From Phallusia fumigata (Eukaryota; Chordata; Ascidiacea; Phlebobranchia; Ascidiidae): DNA of 64,000 nucleotides. The stretch covers positions 1 through 64,000 of the forward strand of contig QXVZ01005142.1 in NCBI GenBank assembly GCA_008931825.1, written 5' to 3'. The position numbers and the translations under genes are program-made. The stretch's first letter is position 1; each line of letters begins with the position of its first letter. The notes under the pieces are model-generated. The model had not been told where the DNA came from. It ran no database searches and was given only the letters and a program-made list of their open reading frames with translations. Below, piece after piece: positions 48,501-59,301 of this stretch.

Positions 48501-51500
48501 AGACCACGTTGCTATTCAGCTCCATGGTTATCAACACAAAAGCTTGCAAGGCAGTTCGTTTTAGGCTTGCAAAGTGTCGTGAATGTTACAAACACTGTTA
48601 TCTTTAATATTTGCAAAGACGACCCAGGCGACTTGCAACGGTACGGATCACAACGGTGAAGATTGGGCGCCAGTGTTTGGCTCACTAATACACGGAGTTC
48701 ATTGTAACATCAGAAAATTTCAAATTTACAACCACTCTGTTGTCTTTGTCAGTCCCTACTTACCATTCGGTTCGCCAGATCTCGGAAAACTGTATATCTT
48801 TGCGGAGGTAACCTTAGACTAACATCGTACGAATGTTTGTCATAAGTTTGTAGTTTATTTTGACATGTCTTAAATCTCATTTGTTTGCTAAAACGCAACC
48901 TCGTTTCTTTTCTTAGTTTGTTGGTTTTCAACAAGCGTTTGTCACTCGCGTTAGCTTTCACAGCTTTACTCGCATATCGTTTTCAGTCCATAGAAATCAA
49001 TGGAACTCTTAATGGAATTGGGATGGGTTATCCTGGTGGAAGTTCTCCCAGTGCCGGGTTTCAGAGCGGTGCCGCAGGCTCATCGCCCGAAAATGGGGGC
49101 GGAGGGGGCGGACTGGGGGATATTTCTCAGCAAACCAGAGAGGGTCACCCTGGAGGTGGTGGGGGCTACGGTGCAAATGGGTAAGTGGGGTTTGTTTGGC
49201 AATTCAAAGCAGTGTTTAGTAACGTATGGCACATGCCGCACCAGGGGGAGAGTTGTGGCAATATTTAAGGGTCAAACAACATTAGCGGCTAAAATCCATG
49301 CGTATACAATGCTTCTGTGCAGCGAGTCGTGTTGTGTCGTAAGAATTTTACTCTTTTGAAAATTCCAGTACTACCTGTATAAAGCGTTTACCAACGCTCA
49401 GCCCCGATGCATGCGGACAGGGAGGAGGAAGTTACGGCGACGAAGAACTCAGCATTCTTTACATGGGATCTGGGGGTGGCAGCGGCGGAAATGACAACAC
49501 GCTTGTCGACAATCCCAGGGGTGGAAGGTACGACTAAGTGGTTGAAGCATTACTTTAATTGAAAGATGAAAAATAGGTTTGGTGAATTGCAATTGACGCT
49601 TCTACGCAATGTTAGGGTTGTTTACGTTTCGAACCAGTTTTATGCAGTTAACCATGGAGATTTTTTTCAATTTTTCTAAGGTAAATTACATTCTATGTGG
49701 AGAAATACTTTGCAATTTCTAACGAGCTGTTCTGAGCTCTCCTTTATTTCCGAAAACATTTGTATGGTCGCCTGCACAAAGCTAGTTAACAGATTCACTT
49801 GAGACTGGCATGACCGTTCGCATATCCATTGACGTAAGGGCAGTTTTCAACCTCTGTTAGGCAGCTCCCAGATTTGCTGCTAATTAGGAAACCCACCTTA
49901 AGCGTACAAATTGGCAAACTATCCGATTTAGGCGCAAAAAGTATAACATTGAAAGGCGCAACGTTTGAACATAAAAAGTTAGTCTATTAAACAATTCCGT
50001 CGTGTATAACAGTTTGAATATTCCTGAAAAAAAGGTTTATTATGTTTAACATTTGCATTGTAGAGGCGGTAACGGTGGTGGAGCTATATATCTTCACGCC
50101 ACGTCATATATTTTCATCGATGGACCAGTTAAAGTTGACGGCGAAAATGGAGATGGCGACGTAGGGACAAAGTAAGCATGCAGTTTATAGTACACAGAAA
50201 AAGGAAATGTTCTGCAGTTTGAAGTGCAGTAAATATGAGAAAAAGCTTTAAAGAATACATATTTTATGATTTCAATGGTCATAATTGCCCACAATACCGG
50301 CTTATCTTTTCAAGCAAAAGTATTCCACATTGGTGAAGCATTAGTTTTGTCAAAAACAAATTGGCCAAGATAACACGTGATAAAAAGTTGACCAACATTT
50401 GTGTTTCTCCTACAGTTGCCACACATGTCCTCCTGCCTGCAATACCAATCAATGCAAAGGGGCCAGTAACACTAGTTGCTATGATTTCTCGGGACCAGGG
50501 GGAGGTGGAAGTGGCGGGGCAATATTTTTGCAGGCGTTGAAGGTCAACATCGGTAAGTGGGGAAAGAGTATATTTGTCGAATTACAGGTTTGCAGATTTA
50601 TTAGCTGGTTCAGCTAGAACGTTATGCCACCTTAGCTACAAAGCTTTATGGTCACATACAACATGTTGTCGGCCGATTGTGCACAACTTTGACTGAGTAA
50701 TTCTTATTGCGATTTAAAAACAAATAGAATTCTAACTGAATAAGAACTGATGATGTCATTTGTTTATCGATTTCGTTATTCGCAATAAGAATCACACAGA
50801 CTGATTTGAGTGTGCTGTAAGCTTCAGCTTTATTATAGTTTATCCGAAACTGTTCAGGACGATTTTTGCACTAATGTACCTTTGACTGTCAGGTTTTATT
50901 TTTTTACCCGCAGAAGGTCATGTTTCCGTCGATGGGGGACGTGGAGGTTACGGTGGTGGAGCGGCTTGTGGGGGTGACGGGGGTAGAGGAAGAATGAGAA
51001 TCGACGGGAACATAGTGACGGGAAACTACCCAGATCACGCTTATGTTCACCTCCAAATCGTGGTGAGAAAGTTAACTGATATGTCCTAGCGAAAATGTTT
51101 TTTCGAAAATTTTTTTCGATATTAAACAACATATTAACTTAAATATTACAGAAGCTTGTAAAGCAAAAATTACGTTTGTTGAAAACAATTGACATAAGGT
51201 ATTAACAGCGCGGACACGAGTCAATTTACAATTTTGAAGTGGCTAAAGTTGCACACCATACAACGAAAGGAGTGCCACCGATTCGAATTTACAATTTCAG
51301 CTGCAATTACATAGCGTACGATGACGTCAGCAACAACCAATCCTCAGTGACGTAAGTGCTTACTATGTATAGCGTTTCTTGTTATTGAAAGCGTTTTTTG
51401 AAACAATTTTAAATGTATTTTATTTTGTAAATTAGTTTTTTATGATTCCCAGAGTGTACCTTTTTATCCATTTAAGGTCATTCAAGTTTACGTTATTTCA

Positions 51501-54500
51501 CCGACAAAGTTTAATAGTCGACAAGTTCAAATATTTGAATTCAGTAAAACCGACAATTCTGTGGGCGAATAAACTAAAATAAAATAATATACCGTATATA
51601 GGCCTAATTGATTATTTGGATTTGGATTCGTTTTTTTAATTTTTTTTGGGGGGGGACGTGTTTAAACCCGGTACGATCCCGAGGTCTTGATGTCGCTGGC
51701 TTCCAGACGTGTATGTGGTATCTATAATGATTGTTCTGGTTTAAAAAATTGTCTTGCAATTTTCAGTTTATTGACAACAGAGAGGTTTGGTCCGTTGCAC
51801 GCCGAACAACCCGTTTCATTTAAGCTAGCGAGATACAGGAGCCAACTCTTTAGCGACGTCGACAAAAGTTTGACTGCACACCGAGGCGACCAACTCCACT
51901 TCCAGATAGATCTCAAACAAATACGTACTGCGCCCTATGAACTGCGACTTAGGTTACAGGTATGCATTTGTCCTGTTAAAATGTTGAAAATGAACTTGTG
52001 TTTCTGCAAAACGATGCCGAGCATTTAAAACACACTACCCAACTTCAAATTTCCAAGTCACTGTTGTAAAGTCCGAATCGAATCTACATTTTTACACTGG
52101 TTTGAGACAAATATCCTGATTTGTAGTTGGGTATTTTACACCCAAGTATAATACGCAGCTTAAACTGTTACAATTACCATAAAATATAATCACAAATAAA
52201 AACAATTTGCGCACTGCAACTCGTTTGCAAGTTATTACAGTAACCCTACAGTTACCAAGCCGATTCCAAAAAAGCATCATATAATTGTGCTGTTGTCACT
52301 TTTACCCTGCATATTTTGTTTTTACGAAGGTCTTGTCGTGTGGTGTTGAACCTGTCTATTACGGAAAGAGCATCCCAATAGTTTGGGGGTAAGTTTATAG
52401 TTTGACACATTGTCTTGGTACGGCAAGTATAACAAAAATGCAACCGCTGTATGAAATACAAACGGTTATAGTTATAGAGACCTAATTTTATTCGCATCCG
52501 CAACCCCAACCCCCTTGGATAATTTTGGAACCGTACATATGGCACATAACTATTCTCAGAAATAAAAACACAAATAGATGAATAAAATGCTGACTGGCGC
52601 ATTGTTGACAAGGAACTGAGCAGAGAAAATGCGGAGAAACTCCTTTTACAAGAGAAATAGGAGTGCGGTGAATCGGGGCCTTGTATTTTTGGGCCAACAT
52701 CTGTAGCTGCAAGTATTAGTACTACGCGTTACCTACGTTTAAGTTGTTAAAAAAGATTTTAAACACACAAAAAAGACGAAAACACTACATTGTTTACAGA
52801 TGCAAGAAAACAAATGGCATTGTCCAGTCGGCTGACACTGCCTCCAAGCAGATAAGATTTTCCTTCGACACAACTTCAAGTCTCCCAGCGTCGTTTCAGC
52901 TCGTTTGCAAAGTCGGAATGTGCAACGATTCAAATGAAGACTGTCCAAAAGTGAGTTAAACCAAGTACTTTGCAAAAAATCTGCGTTTTTTCGGTACGAC
53001 GGAACAACTACTGACCCGTTTGTGATCATATTGACCCTGTCGTGAAGCCAACCCCAATTCATCTGGTATTTATTTTTTCATTTAAATGTAGTGATATTAG
53101 TTTCGTCAAATCCCTTATACAAGCTGAATTCGTCCAAATGCTCATAAAAACCCATTCACTAAGCGCTTGTTTTTATGGCGACGTTTACACAAACTTTAAA
53201 GTATTATATACAACCTCATTGATATTTTAACGTCACTAAAACTGCGACTTCAACATATCTTTGTATCTTAACTTTTTATCTTTATCGTCGGTTGGCGGAA
53301 CTACGCCTAAATGCACGTAATGTCAGTTCTTCCTCTATTTTTGAAAACCAACTGGCGTATTTTAAACCAAATATGAATTGCCTCTCTCGACAGCTTTGCA
53401 CAAAATACTAACACCTGCACTTGCCTTGTTTCAGATTCTGCCTTGCAGTTCACAACCTCCTCAAATCAATATTAGGACGTTGAGACTAGGTATCTTTACT
53501 ATCAAGAGGAAAATCAATGTGACTAGTTCATCTGACAAAGCCGCCGCTGACGCTTGTGACACAATGGTTAGTTTGACCTCACAATGCCTTTGCCAAAAGC
53601 TTAAAACTCAATAAGTGGGGAATGGTGGCATTTGCGGGCAGCCAAATGATTTAAGTAAGGAACAAAACCACTTATAATTGTTATTTTTGTGCTGAAATTA
53701 TTGCTCTGAATATTAGAAGAAATTTAGTGTAATGGGATACATCTAAAACGGATTTTTTTCCCTGAACTATACGAAATCAGGTTACCTATAACGTGCGACA
53801 GTTCCATAATCGCACAAAAATGGTAAATTTTTATGTTACTTTGAGATAAATACGTCTTGCCCTAAACAAACAGCATGCTTTAGCATAAACAATATGAGGA
53901 TAAATAACGTTCCTCGGTTACTCAAGATCTGGGCATAACCAACTAACCACAATGATTTGTTTTTAGCCTTGTTCGTACAAATGTGCGATTGTTGGCGGAT
54001 CAGCTGTGTGTATTTGTCCGAACCAACAAGATCTTAGACAGGATGGAATCACTTGTCAAGGTAGGTGACAGAATTCGTTGGTAGATATAATATCAGTGAT
54101 CTCTCATATGACGATTTGCACAAACAACTTAAGATCTTTGAGTGTGAGCATTTTTGCTGCCGTTTTTGCTCAGTGATGCCAATGCATTAACATTGCATTT
54201 GAACAATCAAAATATTATTCATCCTATGTTTTAAAAACAAAACATGTATATGTACGGTATTTAACTACGAACCGTCAACGTTTTGGGCGGACATGCTGCA
54301 GGTTAATTATATATCTCCTCTAAATACTTTGCCATTTGCTTCCAGAAATTTCCGCAATAAGTCACGCAACTTTTGGAATCCTTCTGTTCCTGGTAATCGC
54401 ATTGAGTGCATGCATTATAATCTACGCCGGATACCGGAACCGTAATAGATACGGATGCCTGTCGTACACACAAGCACCACGAGTTGACGACAACATGGAA

Positions 54501-54533
54501 CACCTCGTTGAAACCAATACCGAGGCATTATAG
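42537..54533 (+). CDS. ZP-domain type I membrane protein with two glycine-rich modules inside ZP-N
   Basis: Exons: 42537-42609, 43100-43153, 43369-43429, 44415-44580, 44960-45175, 45502-45722, 46138-46302, 46961-47071, 47400-47536, 48097-48245, 48619-48807, 48987-49180, 49369-49527, 50064-50171, 50416-50552, 50914-51062, 51209-51351, 51767-51959, 52330-52388, 52800-52950, 53435-53566, 53967-54060, 54346-54533; 3249 bases, 1082 residues. Order: signal peptide (MKKFVFLLPVSLLLVVGYC), basic linker RKRRG, first part of ZP-N (LNCGANSMRL, GCLGVYNVTL, SQC; about 47-130), two glycine-rich modules (about 130-451 and 452-763), the rest of ZP-N (IRIYNFSCNY), ZP-C (LSCGVEPVYYGK, LVCKVGMC), a basic site TIKRK that may be a furin-type cleavage site, a six-Cys EGF-like domain (about 985-1020), one membrane helix (about 1028-1048) and a 32-residue tail. 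ZP proteins polymerise into extracellular coats, so a matrix or egg-coat role is likely but inferred. Confidence 0.9.
43475..43758. mobile_element. hAT-type MITE with degenerate 8-bp target duplication
   Basis: The left end CAGTGCCTCCAACCG and the right end (other strand CAGTGTTCCTAAATAGGG) carry the CAGTG hAT terminus. Flanking octamers ctatagac and gtatacac match at 6 of 8. It is 284 bp, non-coding, and lies in intron 3 of the ZP-domain gene. Confidence 0.6.
43873..44192. mobile_element. Second hAT-type MITE in the same intron
   Basis: The left end CAGTGGTATTTAAAGTGGGG followed by TCCACGG is a typical hAT terminus. The right end AAAAAGTTTGAGGTCACTG is its diverged inverse. CGCTA occurs on both sides and may be what is left of the target duplication. 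Length is about 320 bp. A further hAT-like end (TCTCAACCTTTTTGGC) at 44335-44350 may belong to another fragment. Confidence 0.5.
44960..48245 (+). CDS. Glycine-rich module 1 of the ZP protein (six exons)
   Basis: Six exons of 216, 221, 165, 111, 137 and 149 bases, entered and left in phase 0. After about ten residues that look like a ZP-N strand (VLYSLEYIDI), the module runs: CLGIDHGGMNW...HCNIQNF; NIYIRGTLDASGKG then Gly-rich to GGGGGYG; LGSGGGSGGNDHVLSDNPAG; RGGNGGGVVHL; CDECPPACNPGHC...SCYDYS with GPGGGGSGG; and GGHGGYGGYVGCGGSGGRGR. Alternating hydrophobic strands with Gly-rich turns suggest a beta-helix or stacked-strand fold, which is inference. Confidence 0.85.
46395..46883. mobile_element. 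GC-rich MITE-like insert
   Basis: GGAATTCACACCAG at 46395-46408 has a near-inverse CTGATGTGAATGCC at 46870-46883 (12 of 14 match), enclosing about 490 bp. Inside each end is GC-rich sequence unlike the surrounding intron, and TTCACACCAG recurs at 46493-46502. It lies within intron 7 of the ZP-domain gene. No target duplication is clear, so the limits and family are uncertain. Confidence 0.35.
47792..47873. repeat. Tandem duplication, 41-bp period
   Basis: The unit starting AACTGTTGGTATGCAAGTCA occurs at 47792 and again at 47833 with one difference. It lies in intron 9 of the ZP-domain gene. The rest of that intron (47537-48096) shows nothing else. Confidence 0.8.
48619..51062 (+). CDS. Glycine-rich module 2 of the ZP protein (six exons)
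   Basis: Six exons of 189, 194, 159, 108, 137 and 149 bases with the same phases as module 1, and the last two have exactly the same lengths. Corresponding blocks: CNGTDHNGEDW...HCNIRKF; SIEINGTLNGIG to GGGGGYG; MGSGGGSGGNDNTLVDNPRG; RGGNGGGAIYL; CHTCPPACNTNQC...SCYDFS with GPGGGGSGG; and GGRGGYGGGAACGGDGGRGR. This is an internal duplication of module 1 at gene level. Confidence 0.85.
51209..53566 (+). CDS. Second part of ZP-N and the ZP-C domain
   Basis: Exons 51209-51351 to 53435-53566. SIYNFEVAKVAHHTTKG then IRIYNFSCNY supplies the last ZP-N strands and fourth Cys. FKLARYRSQLF, DQLHFQIDLKQI, LRLRLQVLSCGVEP, GCKKTNGIVQSAD, IRFSFDTTSSLPASFQLVCK and VGMCNDSNEDC follow the ZP-C pattern. GIFTIKRKI is a basic stretch where ZP proteins are usually cut. 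The region is followed by an EGF-like domain (53552-54060) and the membrane helix. Confidence 0.85.
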
Positions 54534-55597
54534 ATCGAAACTACTAACTACGCCTCAACCTTATTCTGTGTAACAGTTGGGGTTGGTTAAGATAAGGGTA
54601 CATTTTTCCAAACCCATTTAATCCAAGAGTGCGGTGATTATTTGGTCTGGAAGCTCGCTAAAAAGGACATATGAATAACGGGGGCTTTGTCGAAAGTTTC
54701 ACTCTTTTTTGCCTTTTAAACTTTGGAAATTTTGCCCTTTGGAATTAGCAATATTTTGCGTTTACTACTCTTACGCACGTGTGAGCCTCCGTAGCATAAC
54801 GGCCTTATACTGTTTTGTACACATTTTATTCGTTGCAATAAAACAACAATGTATTGATATAAACGTGTGGCTGGTATTGTTTTAACCAAATTTGTCTGTT
54901 GTGTAAAAGAAAAATTTTTTCTGAATTGTTTAGCAGTGACGATTTGAAGTTTGAATTGAAAATCGATGCAACTGCATTTGTAAGTTTAATTGGCAAAGAC
55001 CACGTCGTTTTGCACCGAAAACATTTACACTAAATTTATTTGTAACATACAACTTTATATTGCACACTTCACATCCAAATTTACATTTACAAAAAATTGC
55101 CAGAAGTTGGCAGCGCCACCAATCGGCAGCCGCGTACAAGTGCATTACAACACTTGATTCGCTACTGAGTTTTTCTTTTAAATATTTAACTGGGGTAGAA
55201 TGTAAGATGCAATACATATCTGCACAATGCGGTTTTCTATAAAACGCCAAGGCATAATATGCACATCGACAATGATGAATTGTTATGATACATTTGTATT
55301 GTGCTGTTGAATATTTTATGATCCTTAAACATGACAGTGTGACCCTTAAACACAGGTGTGTATCACTCCAAACTGTAAGTAAGCTATGTAAGGAGAACAG
55401 CAAGATGTCATGGCCAGGGTTTGTTGAAAAAAATTCAACACTAACCCCAACATCTCAACTATAAGCACTGTACCATGCAGTTATCAGAGCATCTGTGTTT
55501 AAGATGATAATTTAGTATCAGATCAGTGCACAAATTTTTAAACTTAGATGTACAACGCATTGTAACACATAAATACACCAACAAAACAAATTTGATT
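54534..55597. other. Convergent 3' flanks of the ZP gene and ATP6V0D1
   Basis: The two genes run toward each other across about 1 kb. No exon was seen; a minus-strand open frame at 54930-55403 is Cys-rich by chance and has no family resemblance. Confidence 0.5.
54837..54842 (+). terminator. Poly(A) signal AATAAA, ZP-domain gene
   Basis: AATAAA about 300 bases after the stop codon on the sense strand, followed by a T/G-rich stretch (GTGTGGCTGGTATTG). Confidence 0.55.
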
Positions 55598-58500
55598 TTA
55601 CATGATGGGAATGTAACTCTCTATTTTTGCCCTGTGCCGTTGTGCAATACATTCTGCAATCCATATAATATTCCTGCATTCCTGTTCCTTTAGTTTGACA
55701 TAAGAGTAAAAGACTCCGTATTGAAACTGCTGCATGAAACTGTTTACATTTAAAGTCACCTGAAATGGATTGATCAGTTAGTTTTGCATTTAGTTCTTGA
55801 TGGTCCCATTGAAGTCTTTTTAGATAACAAAGTAATCATTACCTCATGCTCGAAGAATTTATCTTCCAGTGTTTTGTCACCAGGATTGTTTCCAGTTCCC
55901 TCAAATAAAGGTTTGTAATCCTACAAATAAAACAGTGGAGGTAACAGGTATATGCTCAAGTTTAGGAAGGTTTGATGGTGTGTATAATGACACAAACATT
56001 CACAAAATGTTTAACTAGTTTCAACCACATCATTAACAGATACATTATGACTGTCTTGTGCCAATCCATTTCATTTGCAAACAATTATAAAATTAAATGA
56101 ATTCAATTTGATGCAAGCTGCCGTCAAGAGTTTTTTAGACCAGATACTTTTGACATGTAAATAAGCCAAGTTTAAACCATTGCATTTGCAAAATTGCAAA
56201 ACTGTTTCACATTTGGCTGATGAGACCAAAAAAAGAAACTTTTGCTGAAAATTTTGTCAATGTACCTTTGATAATTAAGTGACAATCAGCTATTTTTCAT
56301 GATAATACTTACAGCATAACATTCTGCAATCCGCTTTACTGTCTCATAATCATCAGCTCTTGACAATTCAATAAGTCCATCTGGGAAAAGTTTTCCTCGG
56401 CGTGGATACAGTTTTGCTCGGTCCTCTTTGGACAGTTCGGTCCCGAAGGAGTTGATTGTTATGATTACCGAACGACGATCAGCTTCAAACTTGTGTAAAA
56501 AAATGAAACTTTGTTTGAAAATCTCAATGAACTAACTACTTTAACATGATAGAGGAGTGGCGAGCAGATTTAAGGTAGAAGATTTAAGGTAAAGCAAAGA
56601 CATAAAAAGTGTAACACTTGTGTAAAAAAATGAAACTTTGTTTGAAAATCTCAATGAACTAACTACTTTAACATGATAGAGGAGTGGCGAGCAGATTTAA
56701 GGTAGAAGATTTAAGGTAAAGCAAAGACATAAAAAGTGTAACACTTGTGTAAAAAAATGAAACTTTGTTTGAAAATCTCAATGAACTAACTACTTTAACA
56801 TGATAGAGGAGTGGCGAGCAGATTTAAGGTAGAAGATTTAAGGTAAAGCAAAGACATAAAAAGTGTAACACTTGTGTAAAAAAATGAAACTTTGTTTGAA
56901 AATCTCAATGAACTAACTACTTTAACATGATAGAGGAGTGGCGAGCAGATTTAAGGTAGAAGATTTAAGGTAAAGCAAAGACATAAAAAGTGTAACATCA
57001 ACAGTTTTGGGCCAAAAAATAAAGTTTTGTTTACAAATGTGTGTGCTGGTTGCAAATCCAAATATTGACCCTTTCTATCTGAAACAGCGTTTCAATTTAC
57101 CCACAGATGCACAAATTATTACTTTCAGTGGTGAAACATAAAAAAGCATTTTTTAATAGATACATATGACTTTTGGGCCTCAAGTGGCATGAATAAAAAC
57201 TGACTACAGACTATATGTGGTCAAATGATCATATTGTAACTACGTATTATGCTACTACAATGTGCATGTATCAAACAACTTACTGCCAATATTTCGCACA
57301 TGACATCAGCTGTTGCCCCACCCTGATCTTTGCACCAATCATAGAAGGCCTCCAGGTATGCCTTGTACAATGTATTGCGGATTATCTCAATATTCATTTC
57401 ATTTAAGTCTTCCTCAGAAATGCATTCCTTGAAGAATGGAGCTAAAGACAAGAAAACGTAAGTTATGGGGCACGATTTGGCTAGAAAAATCATTGTGATT
57501 TGCCACAATATACATAGTGTGCGTCAGCAAAGGGATCAAAATGCCATTTCTAGCAACAAACTTTACCAAGTGGGGAATCCACAAGTATTGCATTGTACAA
57601 ATCTGCAGTGGTACTGGCAATTGTAACAGTTTCCATTTGATCAAAGCGACCCAGAGGATGACACTTTGGCAGGAGTTCTGAGAGTTGCCGCTGGTGAATG
57701 GTACCAGTAATTAGCAAAATGATGTTGTCAATCATGTAGCTGTATCTGCGGTTAAAAGTTAGCACAATTAAGGAAAACTGCAACGTTTCTAAAGTCAATT
57801 TATTCTTTGGTAGTAATTACTTTTGTAGTGTTGTAACTGTATTTATATGAGAAAATTAAACAATTAAAAAAGAAAAAAACTATAACCTTTTAAAAACACA
57901 GTTACAAAGACCTGGGTATCCTAAAAGTCTTAACACATTGGCACAAGTCTCATATAACATATAAGTCTCATATAACAGTAAGTTAGCAACATTATTCGAA
58001 AAACCTTTTTTTTAGCATTATGCAAATTTAAAACAATATCAAACTCAAGCCTGCAAAAAAACAGTGGACAGTTATCACTCACAAGCAATTGTGTTTGTCT
58101 ACTTTGAAACTTGTAATATTTTGTAAATTTGTGTCAAAACTAGGGATGTTCAAAGTAGAATAGCTGGGGGGGGGAGAATAGTTGTTTCGAATCCAAGTCT
58201 TATTCTAATTTCAGCAAAGTGACACACAAAATTGTATGTAACAAAACAGCAATAAAGGACTTTTTATTTATGATTAAAAACATACCCAGTTTCTTCTATT
58301 ACATCTCCTGTAATCGAGGGTCATTTTCCTATAGACGTCTATGTAAACAATGTTGGACATGCAGTAGTTACAGTTACATGTGAAGGTTTGTAACTAAAAA
58401 GCCTAAGCCAGTAAGGCAACTACTGTTTTCTGCCCTGATGCCACCACAAATACAAAACTAAATCAAGTTGCAAGTCCAACAATGCATTTAAATTTTTTCT

Positions 58501-59301
58501 GATGTTACAGAAAATCGTTATGATCGCCCCGTTACTCTTTGCGCCCATGTGCTGTTAGTATTAACTATCACACTGAACTTGTGTGGCTTAGCATTTCTAA
58601 CTAAGAAACAAACAGTGATGTAACGGTGCTGTTGCATTTTCGAATGTCACTCACATTCACACAAAACCCAATATAAACAGCAAATTTGGATTCGAATCCT
58701 TAGGATTCTATATTTTACTTTGAACATCCCTAATCAAAACAAAAAATGGATTTGGGAAAAATAATATAAAATATGCATTTCTTAATTTACAACGTATTAT
58801 CAAATACTTACTTGATAAAGTCAAGAAATGTTGCCAACTGTTTGTACGCATGATTACGAATAAACTCAAATTCAATGACCAGCTTTTCACGCAGCTTGTC
58901 ATCTATGACAGATACTGTCAGTGGAGAGGGCTCATTTGCAAGGAAATGTCCGTAACCTGTTCCTTGGAGATGAAGCTTCAAATCTAAACACACATCGTTT
59001 TGAATTTTTTTGAAAGACCTTTCGAACATGGAATGTGCTAGCTGCTTGGGCTTTTCATAAAGTGTCTCAGGAAATGCACAAGGTTCCTCATAGATTTAAG
59101 TTCAAGTTAGGTTTAATAATCGAAACAGGCTTTAGAACAAATGAACGTCTAAACCACAAGACTACCTTCCAAAGTGTCACACTGGGTAAGATGTCGGTAG
59201 TCTTCTCTTGACAAAATTCCATTTTTAAAACCTCGGACCAATCCTTCAAGAAATCCATTGTCAACATTAAACAGCACCTCAGTGAAGTTGAAAGAACCCA
59301 T
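55598..59301 (-). CDS. ATP6V0D1: V-type proton ATPase subunit d (V0)
   Basis: Central-stalk subunit that links the membrane rotor to the V1 motor of the proton pump. Exons, minus strand: 59301-59166, 58983-58812, 57745-57567, 57441-57284, 56489-56313, 55920-55843, 55759-55598; 1062 bases, 353 residues (human subunit d1: 351). It starts [20 protein letters not shown]. Family blocks: [118 protein letters not shown], and the end [16 protein letters not shown]. The exon-5 acceptor lies at the edge of a 4-copy 127-bp repeat. Intron 2 carries a hAT-type MITE. An AG acceptor (TTTTTTCTAG) lies about 40 bases before the ATG. Confidence 0.97.
56490..56997. repeat. Four tandem copies of a 127-bp unit spanning a splice acceptor
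   Basis: CTTGTGTAAAAAAATGAAAC begins at 56490, 56617, 56744 and 56871, an exact 127-base period, and the copies look identical by eye. The first copy starts at the exon-5 acceptor of ATP6V0D1, so its T-tract and AG are repeated four times along the intron. Near-identity implies recent expansion or strong homogenisation. Confidence 0.9.
58141..58732. mobile_element. hAT-type non-autonomous transposon with 8-bp target duplication
   Basis: The ends are inverted copies: TAGGGATGTTCAAAGTAGAA at the left and, on the other strand, TAGGGATGTTCAAAGTAAAA at the right. Flanks gtcaaaac (58133-58140) and atcaaaac (58733-58740) match at 7 of 8, as expected for hAT insertion. The element is 592 bp, has no transposase frame, and sits in intron 2 of ATP6V0D1. 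It contains a G-run and a TTCGAATCC core near each end. Confidence 0.8.

Noticed and set aside
54930-55403. 157-codon minus-strand open frame
   Set aside because: It lies in the convergent 3' flanks, has no recognisable domain, and its Cys content looks random.
56490-56997. Possible CRISPR-like array
   Set aside because: The 127-bp units are directly adjacent with no unique spacers, and this is an animal gene intron.
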